Assembly (NCBI GenBank): GCA_036495525.1
Contig: DASXMR010000053.1
Coordinates: 1 to 28,543, forward strand
DNA length: 28,543 bases
DNA from: DASXMR01 sp036495525
GTDB taxonomy: Bacteria > Actinomycetota > Actinomycetes > Streptosporangiales > Streptosporangiaceae
Direction: 5' to 3'
Part shown: positions 1 to 7,959 of the stretch, in pieces
Numbering within the stretch: the stretch's first letter is position 1
Layout of the letters: each line of letters opens with the position of its first letter
Translations under genes and position numbers: made by a program
The notes under the pieces: generated by a model
Database searches by the model: none
The model's input: the letters and a program-made list of their open reading frames with translations, nothing else
What the model was told of the DNA's origin: nothing

Positions 1-97
1 GAGAGGTTGCGGCGAGGGCCGAAGCCGGCGCAGCGGCCAGCAAGGCGGCCGCGGCGAATGTTGAGCAGGCGAGGACAGCGATACGGTTGCGCGGCAT
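1..97 (-). CDS. Secreted protein, N-terminal fragment (cut by left window edge)
   Basis: An ATG at 95-97 on the minus strand opens 32 codons that run off the left edge. The visible peptide has a short basic start (MPRNR) and then a long Ala/Leu-rich hydrophobic stretch ending in APASALAA, a typical Sec signal peptide with an A-x-A-like cleavage site. A purine-rich GGAAGG lies 7 bases upstream of the ATG, which supports the start. The mature protein is outside the window, so no function can be given. It is divergent from the peptidase gene starting at 302. Confidence 0.6.
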   Translation of the reverse strand, partial: MPRNRIAVLACSTFAAAALLAAAPASALAATS

Positions 98-140
98 CGG
101 TCACCTTCCCAGGGCAGCACCGGGTGGCGGGGCTGGCGCA

Positions 141-190
141 AGCGTAACCATGGTGGTACTTGTACACAATGGTCTATTACGGTAGGTAAT
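141..190. promoter_or_regulatory. Divergent promoter region with inverted repeat
   Basis: The 204-base gap between the divergent genes holds a possible minus-strand promoter: TTGTGT (complement of 164-169), 17 bases, then TACGCT (complement of 141-146), leaving a leader of about 37 bases before the ATG at 97. An inverted repeat, ATTAC-N5-GTAAT, lies at 176-190 and could be an operator. TTGTAC at 160-165 could be a plus-strand -35, but no good -10 follows it. Based on motif reading only. Confidence 0.35.
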
Positions 191-301
191 GGCGCAATGC
201 AAGGTTAGTGATCAATAGCCCGCTGTGCGAGGAAAGGGCCGGTCCGGCCGCTCGGGTCCGTCCGCTCGCTGATCGTGTCCGCCTCAATAGACTCCTGAAC
301 C

Positions 302-2479
302 ATGAGCACCGAGCCAGCGAGTACCCAGTCAGTGATAGGCAGCCCGGCGGCAGGCAGCACCGCGGCTGATGGAGCCCGGCCAGCCGGGCCGCCGACAGCG
401 CCGCGGATACCGGTCGAGCGGACGCACCACGGCGACACCTTCATCGACGAGTACGCGTGGCTTGCCAGCAAGCGGGACCCGCAGACCATTGCGTACCTGA
501 ACGCGCAGAACGACTTCACCGAGGCCATGACGGCCGGTCAGGGCGGGCTGCGTGACGCGATCTTCGGCGAGATCAAGGCCAGGACGCAGGAGAGCGACCT
601 GTCCGTCCCGGTGCGCAAGGGTGGCTGGTGGTACTACGCCAGGACCGAGGAGGGCCGGCAGTACCCGGTGCACTGCCGGCGCGAAGTGCGCCCGGACGAC
701 GCGGGCCCGCCCATGACCGAGACCGGCGAGCCGCTGGACGGCGAGCGGGTGCTGCTGGACGGCAACGAGCTGGCCGGGGAGCAGAAGTTCTTCTCGCTCG
801 GCGCGTACGACGTGAGCCCGGACGGCAGCACGCTGGCCTACTCGACCGACTTCGCCGGCAGCGAGCGCTTCACCATGCGTTTCAAGAACCTGGTCACCGG
901 CGAGACGGCGGCCGACGAGATCCCCGACACCTTCTACGGCACCGCCTGGGCGGCCGACGGCAGCGCGCTGTTCTACGTGACCGTGGACGACGCCTGGCGG
1001 CCGTACCGGATCTGGCGGCACATGATCGGCTCGGCCGCGGCCGACGACGTCGTCGTCTTCGAGGAGAACGACGAGAAGTTCAACGTCGGCGTCGGCCTTA
1101 CCCGCAGCGAGCAGTACCTGGTCATCTCCTCCGCCAGCAAGCTGACCAGCGAGGCCTGGCTGCTGGACGCGGGCAATCCGACCGGCGAGTTCGCCGTGGT
1201 GACGCCGCGGCGCAGCGGGATCGAGTACGACGTCGAGCACCAGGCCGGCCAGGACGGTGGCCGGCTGCTGATCCTGCACAACGATCACGCCGTGAACTTC
1301 GAGCTGGCGTCGGCCCCGGTAGCCGACCCGGCGGCGTGGACGCCGCTGATCCCGCACCGCGACGATACGCGGCTGCTCGGCGTCGATGCCTTCGCCGGTC
1401 ACCTGGTCGTCTACCTGCGCCGTGACGGCCTGACCGGGCTGCGGATCCTGCGCGCGGACGCCAGCGAGCACGAGGTGGCCTTCGGCGAGCCGGTGTACCG
1501 GGTCTCGCCGGGCGCGAATCCGGAGTATGACTCGACCAGCTACCGGCTGAGCTTCAGCTCGCTGGTCACGCCGGAGTCGGTGTACGACTGCGACACGGCG
1601 ACCGGCGACCTGATCCTGCTGCGCCGCCGTCCGGTGCTGCCGCTGCCCGGCGGCGCGGCGTACGACCCGGAAGACTACGAGCAGCACCGCGAGTGGGCGA
1701 CCGCTGAGGACGGCACGGCGATCCCGATCTCGCTGGTCTGCCGCAAGGGCACGCCGCGGGACGGCAGCGCGCCGTTCGTGCTCTACGGCTACGGCAGCTA
1801 CGAGATCTCGATGGACCCGGCCTTCTCCATCCCGCGGCTGTCCCTGCTCGACCGCGGCTTCGTGTACGCGATCGCGCATATCCGCGGCGGCGGCGAGATG
1901 GGGCGGCGCTGGTATGACGACGGCAAGATGCTGCACAAGATCAACACTTTCACCGACTTCGTCGCGTGCGCGCGGCACGTGGTGAGCGAGGGCTGGACGC
2001 AGCCATCCGGGCTGGTTGCCCGCGGCGGGTCGGCTGGCGGCCTGCTGATGGGCGCCGTCGTGAACATCGCGCCTGACGCCTTCGGCGGCATCGTCGCGCA
2101 GGTGCCGTTCGTGGACGCCCTGACCAGCATCCTCGACCCGTCGCTGCCGCTGACCGTGCCCGAGTGGGAGGAGTGGGGCGACCCGCTGCACGACCCGCAG
2201 GTGTACCGGTACATGAAGTCGTACACGCCGTACGAGAACGTGTCGCCGACCAGGCAGTACCCGCCGATCCTGGCGATCACCAGCCTGAACGACACCCGCG
2301 TGCTGTACCACGAGCCGGCCAAGTGGACCGCCATGCTGCAGGCGAGCGCGCACGGCGGTCCGTTCCTGCTGAAGACTGAGATGTCCGCCGGGCACGGCGG
2401 GCGCAGCGGCCGGTACGACGCCTGGCATGAGGAAGCGATGGTGCTCGCCTGGATCGTCAGCACCGCCGGCGCCGGGTAG
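302..2479 (+). CDS. Prolyl oligopeptidase family serine peptidase (S9A, oligopeptidase B/PtrB-like)
   Basis: A 725-residue cytosolic serine peptidase that cleaves short peptides. After a poorly conserved first 30 residues, an N-terminal beta-propeller region (about 35-440) precedes an alpha/beta-hydrolase catalytic domain (about 450-720). The catalytic triad is readable: Ser577 in GGSAGG, Asp664 in LNDTRV and His698 in GHGG. The peptidase-domain signatures YGYGSYE and AHIRGGGEMGRRWYDDGK are also present. Length and architecture match full S9A enzymes; whether it prefers basic residues (oligopeptidase B) or proline cannot be decided by reading. The ATG lacks a clear ribosome site, but TAGACT ends 8 bases upstream, so a leaderless or near-leaderless transcript is possible. 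A GC-rich hairpin follows the stop. Confidence 0.93.
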   Translation: MSTEPASTQSVIGSPAAGSTAADGARPAGPPTAPRIPVERTHHGDTFIDEYAWLASKRDPQTIAYLNAQNDFTEAMTAGQGGLRDAIFGEIKARTQESDLSVPVRKGGWWYYARTEEGRQYPVHCRREVRPDDAGPPMTETGEPLDGERVLLDGNELAGEQKFFSLGAYDVSPDGSTLAYSTDFAGSERFTMRFKNLVTGETAADEIPDTFYGTAWAADGSALFYVTVDDAWRPYRIWRHMIGSAAADDVVVFEENDEKFNVGVGLTRSEQYLVISSASKLTSEAWLLDAGNPTGEFAVVTPRRSGIEYDVEHQAGQDGGRLLILHNDHAVNFELASAPVADPAAWTPLIPHRDDTRLLGVDAFAGHLVVYLRRDGLTGLRILRADASEHEVAFGEPVYRVSPGANPEYDSTSYRLSFSSLVTPESVYDCDTATGDLILLRRRPVLPLPGGAAYDPEDYEQHREWATAEDGTAIPISLVCRKGTPRDGSAPFVLYGYGSYEISMDPAFSIPRLSLLDRGFVYAIAHIRGGGEMGRRWYDDGKMLHKINTFTDFVACARHVVSEGWTQPSGLVARGGSAGGLLMGAVVNIAPDAFGGIVAQVPFVDALTSILDPSLPLTVPEWEEWGDPLHDPQVYRYMKSYTPYENVSPTRQYPPILAITSLNDTRVLYHEPAKWTAMLQASAHGGPFLLKTEMSAGHGGRSGRYDAWHEEAMVLAWIVSTAGAG

Positions 2480-2495
2480 GCCGGATAGGGTTCCA

Positions 2496-2514
2496 CGCCC
2501 GGCCCGGCCGGGCG
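2496..2514 (+). terminator. Candidate terminator hairpin after the S9 peptidase
   Basis: A perfect 8-bp stem (CGCCCGGC with GCCGGGCG) and a 3-base loop lie 17 bases after the peptidase stop. There is no U-run, which is common in actinobacterial terminators. The next gene, on the same strand, has its own likely -10 element, consistent with separate transcription. Confidence 0.45.
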
Positions 2515-2575
2515 GTGCTGCCGGCGGGATGGCGGCCCCTGCCTGCGCCGCTTTCCTGGGCGGCCGGGTGGCGCA

Positions 2576-2581
2576 TATCGT
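2576..2581 (+). promoter_or_regulatory. Candidate -10 element for a leaderless transcript
   Basis: TATCGT fits TANNNT and ends exactly 6 bases before the GTG at 2588, so transcription would start at or next to the start codon. No Shine-Dalgarno sequence is present. The -35 region (around 2553-2558) is weak. Confidence 0.4.
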
Positions 2582-2587
2582 CACAGA

Positions 2588-3256
2588 GTGAGCCAGACGC
2601 TGCCGCTGTTCCCGCTAGGCACCGTCCTGTTTCCTGGCCTGGTGCTGCCGCTGCACGTCTTCGAGCAGCGTTACCGCCAGATGGTCGCTGAACTGCTGGA
2701 GCAGGCAGAGCCCCGGCAGTTCGGCATTGTCGCCATCCGGACCGGCAGGGAGACCGGCGCGGACGGCGTGACGGCGCTGTACGAGATCGGCTGCACGGCA
2801 GTCCTGCGCCAGGCCACCAGGCACGAGGACGGCAGGTACAACCTGATGACCATCGGCAGCCAGCGGTTCCGGCTGGCGGGCACCGACGGGTCCAGGGCAT
2901 ACCTGCAGGGTGAGGTCGAGATGCTCGCCGAGGAGGCCGGCGACGTCGAGGCCGGCCAGCTGGCGGCGTCGGCCGTGCAGGCTGCGTTCCGCGGCTATCT
3001 CGAGGCGCTGGCCAGGCGCGGCGCCGCCCAGGCCAGCATTCCCGCGCTGCCCGACGAGCCGGTGGAGCTGTCCTACCTGGTGGCGGCCTCGGTGCTGGCC
3101 GACGTCGCGGACCGGCAGGCGCTGCTCGCCCAGCCGGACGCGCTGCGCAGGCTGACCGCCGAGCGGGCGCTGCTGGCCAGGGAGACCGCGATGCTCCGCT
3201 CCCTCACCTCAGCCCCGGCCCCGCAGCTACGCCACGCCCCTTACAACCCCAACTAG
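2588..3256 (+). CDS. LON peptidase substrate-binding domain protein
   Basis: A 222-residue protein made essentially of the N-terminal LON substrate-binding fold. It begins with LPLFPLGTVLFPG and then LPLHVFEQRYRQMV, the hallmark opening of this family. The middle matches the usual order: a conserved IG..A.L region, then MTIGSQRFRL. It lacks the AAA+ and Ser-Lys protease domains of Lon, so it is a stand-alone domain; such proteins are widespread in actinobacteria and of unsettled role, probably protein or ligand binding. The GTG start is chosen because the domain begins immediately after it and a TANNNT -10 lies 6 bases upstream. It converges with the toxin gene downstream. Confidence 0.9.
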   Translation: MSQTLPLFPLGTVLFPGLVLPLHVFEQRYRQMVAELLEQAEPRQFGIVAIRTGRETGADGVTALYEIGCTAVLRQATRHEDGRYNLMTIGSQRFRLAGTDGSRAYLQGEVEMLAEEAGDVEAGQLAASAVQAAFRGYLEALARRGAAQASIPALPDEPVELSYLVAASVLADVADRQALLAQPDALRRLTAERALLARETAMLRSLTSAPAPQLRHAPYNPN

Positions 3257-3332
3257 CTGGCCTGGGCGCCGCGAGTGCGGCCCGCCGCGATGCCACAGTT
3301 GACGTTTTGGCTAGCGTTTCTGTGTCTCGAAA

Positions 3333-3623
3333 TTAGTGTGCCCGGTACACGTCAGCACGATGATCGATGCGTACGACGTGGACAATCTGGGCGGGCTCAT
3401 CGATCCGGTAGACGACCCGGTAGGCGCCGCGCCGCGCGGAATGGTACCCGGCCAGTTCACGAGCTAGAGGCTTGCCAACCCGACGCGGGTTGTCCAGCAG
3501 CGCGCCGGTCAGGAACTCGGTCACCGCTGCCGCGACCGCTACCGGCAGGCCACGTGGCGGGCCCTCGACGAGGACGCGCCGGGCGGCCGGAGCCAGCGAG
3601 AGGGCGTATGCCTCATCGCTCAC
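3333..3623 (-). CDS. RelE/ParE-family toxin of a type II toxin-antitoxin pair
   Basis: A 96-residue basic protein with the RelE/ParE core. It has an N-terminal helix with LAPAARRVL, a middle helix (AAVTEFLTGALLDNPRRVG), the strand motif KPLARELAGYHSARRG, then AYRVVYRID and the closing strand IVHVVRIDHRADVY. RelE-type members are ribosome-dependent mRNA endonucleases and ParE-type members poison gyrase; the GAYRVVYRID pattern and the Phd/YefM partner favour the RelE side. Its GTG start overlaps the antitoxin stop by four bases (GTGA), so the two are translationally coupled, antitoxin first. The length is normal for the family and no disruption is seen. Confidence 0.85.
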   Translation of the reverse strand: MSDEAYALSLAPAARRVLVEGPPRGLPVAVAAAVTEFLTGALLDNPRRVGKPLARELAGYHSARRGAYRVVYRIDEPAQIVHVVRIDHRADVYRAH

Positions 3624-3913
3624 CCTGCGCGTTCATTCTGCAGCCGCTCTGCCATCAGCCGCCGCAGCTCCTCGGCACCGATGGCTTCGCCGCGTTCGAT
3701 CTCAGCCTCTGCAGCACGAATCTGGTCCATCGCTCCGGGCGTGGACAGCAGATCCAGGGTCTCCTCGATGGTTTCCAGGTCCGCCACCGATATGATCACG
3801 GCCTCGGGTCGGCCGTTGCGAGTGATCACAACGCGGTCGTGGGTATCCCGTACGTCGTCAAGGACGGCAGACAGCCGGGCCTTGGCGTCCGCTAGCGGAA
3901 TCATCATCGTCAT
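3620..3913 (-). CDS. Phd/YefM-family antitoxin
   Basis: A 97-residue antitoxin. The N-terminal half is the DNA-binding Phd/YefM fold: IPLADAKARLSAVLDDV, then the strand pair DRVVITRNGRPEAVIIS and the helix VADLETIEETLDLL. The acidic C-terminal helix (about 65-97) would wrap and neutralise the toxin. The ATG at 3913 is chosen over the longer in-frame extension to 4021 because the family starts here and a near-consensus promoter directly precedes it. Expected role: neutralise the toxin and, with it, repress this promoter. The first 56 bases overlap the 3' end of the sirtuin gene in another frame. Confidence 0.88.
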   Translation of the reverse strand: MTMMIPLADAKARLSAVLDDVRDTHDRVVITRNGRPEAVIISVADLETIEETLDLLSTPGAMDQIRAAEAEIERGEAIGAEELRRLMAERLQNERAG

Positions 3914-4856
3914 GACCTGAATTATAGTCACATGGGGCTCGCTGGCAAGCGTGGTCGAACACCGAACCGACGCCGGACTGGCGCGGGCTGGCCAGATGGG
4001 TGACCAGGCTGGTGAGGGCATGGCCTAGCGGTGCGTCTAGGGTGACGGCGGCCAGCGCGTCGCCGCGGGTGGCGCCCTGGTTGACGATGACGACAGGCAC
4101 GCCGAGCCGGGCCGCGTGCCGGACGAACCGGTAACCGGACATGACCGTGAGCGAGGAGCCGAGCACCGCCAGCACGCCGGCATCGCCGACCAGCTCGTAG
4201 CAGTAGTCGACCGTCGGCTTGGGCACGTTCTCGCCGAAGAACACCACGTCGGGCTTCAGCAAGCCGCCGCAGCCCAGGCAGTCCACGGTCCGGAACCGCG
4301 CCGTCTGGCTGTCATCGAGTACGGCATCGCCGTCCGGCCGCAGCGCCGCCGCCTGCTCCTGCCAGCCAGGATTAGCTGCGCGCAGCCGCCGGTCGAGCTC
4401 GGCCCGCTTGGTGCGCACGCGGCAGCCAAGGCAGGCGACCCGGTCGAGACTGCCGTGCAGCTCGATCACCTGGTCAGCGCCAGCCGCCTGGTGCAGCCCG
4501 TCGACGTTCTGGGTGATGATTCCGGCCACGAACCCGAGCTGCTGCAGCTCGGCCACGGCCAGGTGACCGGTGTTGGGCGTGGCATTCGTGACGTGCCGCC
4601 AGCCGAGGTGGCTGCGCGCCCAGTACCGCTGCCGGGCGGCAGCGCTGGCGGTGAACGTCTGGTAGGACATCGGCTCGGCCCGGCGGGCCAGCCCGGTCGG
4701 ACCGCGGTAGTCAGGGATGCCTGACTCGGTGGACAGCCCGGCGCCGGACAGCACCACGACCCGGCCGCGACGCATCACATCCGCCACGTCAGCGAGCTGG
4801 CCGGCCAGCTGCGTGCCGCCGGCCCTGCCGGAGGCCTCGTCCGCGATCGCTGTCAC
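3858..4856 (-). CDS. NAD-dependent protein deacylase, Sir2 family (class II/SIRT4-like)
   Basis: A 332-residue sirtuin that removes acyl groups from lysines using NAD. The Rossmann signature VVLSGAGLSTESGIPDYRGP lies at about residues 28-47. Next come TQNVDGLH, the catalytic His in ELHGS, two zinc-binding CxxC pairs (CLGC and CLGCGG), KPDVVFFGENVP, and LGSSLTVMSGYRF near the end. GIPDYR rather than GIPDFR resembles class II enzymes. The GTG at 4856 is the best fit for the start, but its GGAGG lies only one base upstream, so a start a few codons further in is possible. The C-terminus is odd: about 35 residues after the normal end (LVTHL) are encoded by the antitoxin promoter and start region. 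Confidence 0.88.
   Translation of the reverse strand: MTAIADEASGRAGGTQLAGQLADVADVMRRGRVVVLSGAGLSTESGIPDYRGPTGLARRAEPMSYQTFTASAAARQRYWARSHLGWRHVTNATPNTGHLAVAELQQLGFVAGIITQNVDGLHQAAGADQVIELHGSLDRVACLGCRVRTKRAELDRRLRAANPGWQEQAAALRPDGDAVLDDSQTARFRTVDCLGCGGLLKPDVVFFGENVPKPTVDYCYELVGDAGVLAVLGSSLTVMSGYRFVRHAARLGVPVVIVNQGATRGDALAAVTLDAPLGHALTSLVTHLASPRQSGVGSVFDHACQRAPCDYNSGHDDDDSASGRQGPAVCRP
3914..3948 (-). promoter_or_regulatory. Near-consensus promoter of the toxin-antitoxin operon, leaderless
   Basis: Read on the minus strand: TTGCCA (3943-3948, five of six bases match the -35 consensus), 16 bases, then a perfect TATAAT (3921-3926), then seven bases to the ATG at 3913. The transcript should therefore begin at or next to the A of the start codon. 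CATGTGAC and GTCATG flank the -10 as an imperfect inverted repeat that reaches into the start codon, a plausible antitoxin operator. The whole promoter lies within the sirtuin coding region. Confidence 0.65.
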
Positions 4857-4908
4857 CCCTCCATGCTGCCTGATCGCCGCGGATGCCTGGGCCGCCTGAA
4901 GCGAAGGC

Positions 4909-4934
4909 GCTCCCCGGCCAGCAGGCCGGGGAGC
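4909..4934 (-). terminator. Terminator hairpin after the phytase-like gene
   Basis: A perfect 11-bp stem (GCTCCCCGGCC with GGCCGGGGAGC) and a four-base loop (AGCA) lie between the phytase-like stop at 4961 and the sirtuin start at 4856. Both neighbours are on the minus strand, so it most likely ends the phytase-like transcript. No U-run follows. Confidence 0.65.
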
Positions 4935-4960
4935 CCCTTCTGCAGCTCGTTGGTGCGCGG

Positions 4961-6634
4961 TCAGCCGGTCACGTGGATGGTGACCGTCGCCGTCTTGGTG
5001 ACGGCCGGCAGCTTGGACATGTCGATCTCGAGGTACTCCCCGTTGTCCTGCTGTCCGGTGGTCGGGCTGAGCTTGATCTGCAGCTGCCACGGCGGCGCGG
5101 CGCTGGTCACGCCGGAGATGCCGAAGTCGCTGTCGTTGCTGATAATGATCTGCTTGCCGCCGCCAAGCACGGCGACGCCCTCGATCTTGTCGTGCGAGTA
5201 GAACCTGGCCTGCGGGTCGAGCTGCAGCAGCAGCGCGTTGACGTCCAGGAACAGTGACTGGCTGACCGGCGTGATGCCGGCGTTCGCGAGCGTCGTCGCC
5301 GCGGCCGCGGTGTTCTGGCCCACGGTCAGCGCCTCGATGGTCTTGCCGCCGATCAGCAGCCCGCCGTGCGTGCCGTCGTAGACCGCGCCAGGCACGGTGC
5401 TCGACGGGCCGACGTCGGTCGCCCCGGTCAGGCTGATCTTCCACAGCTTCTTGTAAGCGCCGGGGCCGGGGAAGTTGCCGTCCCTCTCGTCGACCAGGAA
5501 TGTCGAGTCGGACAGCGCGCTGATCTCGCTGTTCGCCACGCCATTGGTCGCCGGGTTGTCCAGCAGGAACAGGTACTCGTGCACGGCGTGAGTGCTGAGG
5601 TTCACGGTGACGATCCTGGTCGGGACGACCTTCTTGCCGTCCGAGCCGTTCAGGTCGGGCTGCTGCAGGGCGGACTGCATCATGCCGACGAGCATCTTGC
5701 CGTCCGGGGTGATCGTCAGGCCTTCCATGCCGCGGTTCGGCACCCGGTTCAGCAGTTCCTGCGGCAGCGTGCCATTCAGCGGCGACAGCCGTCCGATCTC
5801 CCGGCCCTTCGCGTTGAAGTGAGTGATGAACGGCCCGTACTCGTCAGACACCCAGAAGGTGCCGTCCCTGAGCGCGACCAGGCCCTCGGAGTCGTAGCCG
5901 TTCGGGTCCTGGGCCAGCACGTGCCCGGTCAGGTCCTCGATCGTCTCGCCGGTCGGGTTCTGCGAGTTCACCAGGCCCGAGAAGGGGTGCACGGTCGAGT
6001 CCTGCAGCGGGATCGTCTTCAGCAGCACCGCGTTGCTGCCCTCGAGCCTGAACTCGCCGATCGACGGGTCGAAGTTCGGGATCGGCAGCACGTCGTCGCC
6101 GCCCGGAGCGCTCACGTTCGGGCCGCGGTCCTCCAGGCCGAACACGATGTTCGGATGACCGGGGTCTTGATAGACCGACGAGCCGAAGCCGCCGGCGTTG
6201 AGCGGCACGCCGCCGAACATGCCCAGCGATGGCAGGTGATCGGTATACAGGTGCACCGCGTTGGCCACCGTGTAGCTAAACGTGTCATCGCCGCTGAAGC
6301 CAGCCTGCGGCACGTAGCCGAATGAGCCATCCGGGTTGAGCGTGAGCGAGCCATGCGATGGGTCGGTGTGGCTGACGATCTGGAGCGGCGCGCCGGAGTC
6401 GTTCGCAAGCACCCCGTGCCTGGCGTTGATCGCGAGCGTCCCGGTGGGGGGCGTGTTATAGAAATCCGCGACCGCGCGCAGCGGCTTGGCCTTATGTGCT
6501 GCCGCTGCGGGCGCCTGGGACGCGACGGCCGGCATGACGGCCGCGACGACGACAAGCGGGCCGATCACCACGGCAGCCGGGCGCAAAATACGCCGCGTTC
6601 TCAGCGCGCGCATCGCAGGTAGGGGGTTGCGCAT
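4961..6634 (-). CDS. Secreted esterase-like-activity-of-phytase domain protein with cadherin-like repeat
   Basis: A 557-residue exported protein. Residues 1-45 are a signal peptide: basic start, hydrophobic VVIGPLVVVAAVMPAV, then an Ala-rich cleavage region. Residues about 60-125 form one bacterial cadherin/VCBS-type repeat with the classic HGVLAND, then GSLTLNPDGSFGYVP and GFSGDDTFSYTV. From about 130 to the end is a phytase-like (esterase-like activity) beta-propeller domain with IVFGLEDRGPN, YDSEGLVALRDGTFWVSDEYGPFI and NRGMEGLTITPDGK. Proteins of this family are predicted phosphatases/esterases; the substrate is unknown. The ATG at 6634 is chosen because GGAGG lies seven bases upstream; a GTG two codons earlier overlaps that site. 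A strong hairpin follows the stop. Confidence 0.85.
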   Translation of the reverse strand: MRNPLPAMRALRTRRILRPAAVVIGPLVVVAAVMPAVASQAPAAAAHKAKPLRAVADFYNTPPTGTLAINARHGVLANDSGAPLQIVSHTDPSHGSLTLNPDGSFGYVPQAGFSGDDTFSYTVANAVHLYTDHLPSLGMFGGVPLNAGGFGSSVYQDPGHPNIVFGLEDRGPNVSAPGGDDVLPIPNFDPSIGEFRLEGSNAVLLKTIPLQDSTVHPFSGLVNSQNPTGETIEDLTGHVLAQDPNGYDSEGLVALRDGTFWVSDEYGPFITHFNAKGREIGRLSPLNGTLPQELLNRVPNRGMEGLTITPDGKMLVGMMQSALQQPDLNGSDGKKVVPTRIVTVNLSTHAVHEYLFLLDNPATNGVANSEISALSDSTFLVDERDGNFPGPGAYKKLWKISLTGATDVGPSSTVPGAVYDGTHGGLLIGGKTIEALTVGQNTAAAATTLANAGITPVSQSLFLDVNALLLQLDPQARFYSHDKIEGVAVLGGGKQIIISNDSDFGISGVTSAAPPWQLQIKLSPTTGQQDNGEYLEIDMSKLPAVTKTATVTIHVTG

Positions 6635-6998
6635 TCGCACTCCTCCGGTGCTCAGATCGCGCCGACCTGGCAGCGATCACGCGGAGGCTATCCACCGATC
6701 ATTAACTTCACGTAGCCGGCGAGTGAAGAAGGCCGCAGCCGCAATGGCAGTTCCGCTGGTTAGCTGCGTTTTGCCGCATTCGGCAGGATGAGTCACAGGA
6801 ATGTTCACACCTCGTCCGGTGAGATGGCACCACCCGGCGGCTGGACGCCAGCACGCAGGTATTTCGCAAGACGCCGGCGCGCCGGCGGCGGCAAAGACGC
6901 TGGAGGCGGGGCGTTCTACCGCAGAATGGTGCCTTGGACGGGCGAGGATGCGCCGCAACTCCCTGCCGCGGATGGCACGGAGAGCGGGCGGAGGTGTG
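6635..6998. other. Intergenic region upstream of the secretion gene cluster
   Basis: A divergent gap of 364 bases. It carries the ribosome site of the phytase-like gene (6642-6646), a small hairpin (TGCCG-CATT-CGGCA, 6772-6785) and a perfect 16-bp palindrome (CGCCGGCG followed by its complement, 6872-6887). An open frame continues upstream from 6999 to 6801, but its codon third positions are mixed and a strong ribosome site sits at 6990-6994, so I treat it as non-coding. No convincing promoter for the cluster was found by eye. Confidence 0.5.
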
Positions 6999-7949
6999 AT
7001 GGCTGCTGGCCACGAGGCAGTGCCCGGCGTCCAGATACCGCCTGACCAGGCGCGGTCGCGCCAGCGGCGCGGCTCAGGCGGCAGGTGGCGCATCTGGGCG
7101 CTGCGAGGGGTGCTCTGGACCATACTGCTGCTGATCGGGTACCGCGGGGTCGCGGCGATCGTCTCGGGCCCGCCGTCGGCGAGCCCGGCTCCCGGTCCAG
7201 CGCCGGCCGCAGCGCCCGGCTCCTTCCCGGTGCAGCTGGCCAGCGCCTACGCGCTGCAGTTCGGCGAGGCCTACCTCAATTTCAGCCCGGAGACGGCCAG
7301 CAAGCGGGCCGCCGAGCTGGCTGGCTTCCTGCCGCCAGGCACCGACGCCCAGCTCGGCTGGAACGGCTCCGGCGCGCAGCAGCTGCAGGCTGAGCAGGTC
7401 GCTTCCGTGTCAGTGCGGGATCCAAGCCACGCGGTCGTGACGCTGCTGGCCACTGTGAACGGCCGCCTGCTTGAGCTTGGCGTGCCGGTGTACGCGGCCA
7501 GCGGCGGCATCGTCGTGACCGGCGATCCGGCGCTGCTGCCCGCACCGCCAAGGGCGACCCCGCCGCGCGAGCCGGCGGCCGCCGCAGATCAGGCGACGCA
7601 GGCGACGCTGACCGCGCAGCTGCCAGCGTTCTTCCGTGCTTACGCCAGCGGCGACACGCAGACGATGGCGCGCTTCCTCGCCCCCGGCGCGCAAGTCACC
7701 GGGCTGCGCGCGAGCGTGATCTTCCGCTCGCTCAGCCGGGTCGAGGTGCCGGCCGGCCACACGGTCCGGCATATCAGCGTCACCGTGACCTGGCTGGAAC
7801 GGGGCACCGCTGGCGCGGCCGCCAGCTCGGGCGCGCCAGCAGCCCCGGCCACCGTGCAGATGACCTACGGAATGACCGTGGTACGCCACGGCGGCGCGTG
7901 GTACGTGCGGTCGATCGGCGCCCTGACCCAGCCACCGGGGGCGCCATGA
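6999..7949 (+). CDS. TcpC-like conjugal transfer protein (VirB8 analogue)
   Basis: A 316-residue bitopic membrane protein. A basic N-terminus of about 35 residues is followed by one transmembrane helix (ALRGVLWTILLLIGYRGVAAIV, about 37-58), a Pro/Ala linker, and two extracellular NTF2-like units (about 78-170 and 195-310). That is the layout of TcpC of pCW3 and Orf13 of Tn916, scaffold proteins comparable to VirB8. The second unit shows LPAFFRAYASGDTQTMARFLAPG, then RVEVPAGHTVRHISVTVTW and VVRHGGAWYVRSIG, typical of the family. The ATG at 6999 is preferred because GGAGG lies four bases upstream. It opens the secretion gene cluster; a 190-base spacer with a strong hairpin separates it from the next gene. 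Confidence 0.78.
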   Translation: MAAGHEAVPGVQIPPDQARSRQRRGSGGRWRIWALRGVLWTILLLIGYRGVAAIVSGPPSASPAPGPAPAAAPGSFPVQLASAYALQFGEAYLNFSPETASKRAAELAGFLPPGTDAQLGWNGSGAQQLQAEQVASVSVRDPSHAVVTLLATVNGRLLELGVPVYAASGGIVVTGDPALLPAPPRATPPREPAAAADQATQATLTAQLPAFFRAYASGDTQTMARFLAPGAQVTGLRASVIFRSLSRVEVPAGHTVRHISVTVTWLERGTAGAAASSGAPAAPATVQMTYGMTVVRHGGAWYVRSIGALTQPPGAP

Positions 7950-7959
7950 GCTGAGCCAG

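Noticed and set aside
329..2584. A 751-codon open frame on the minus strand opposite the S9 peptidase
   Set aside because: It is antisense to a gene with a complete catalytic triad; the translation is Arg/Pro/Val-rich without any domain, as expected for an antisense frame in GC-rich DNA.
4857..5444. Long upstream extension of the sirtuin frame
   Set aside because: It runs through the terminator hairpin and antisense-like frame of the phytase-like gene; the sirtuin domain begins just after 4856.
6872..6887. Perfect 16-base GC-only palindrome
   Set aside because: Such palindromes made only of G and C arise often by chance in this composition; listed under the gap but not raised as a finding.
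6801..6998. Upstream extension of the TcpC-like protein to an ATG at 6801
   Set aside because: Mixed third positions and no ribosome site, against a GGAGG four bases before the ATG at 6999.
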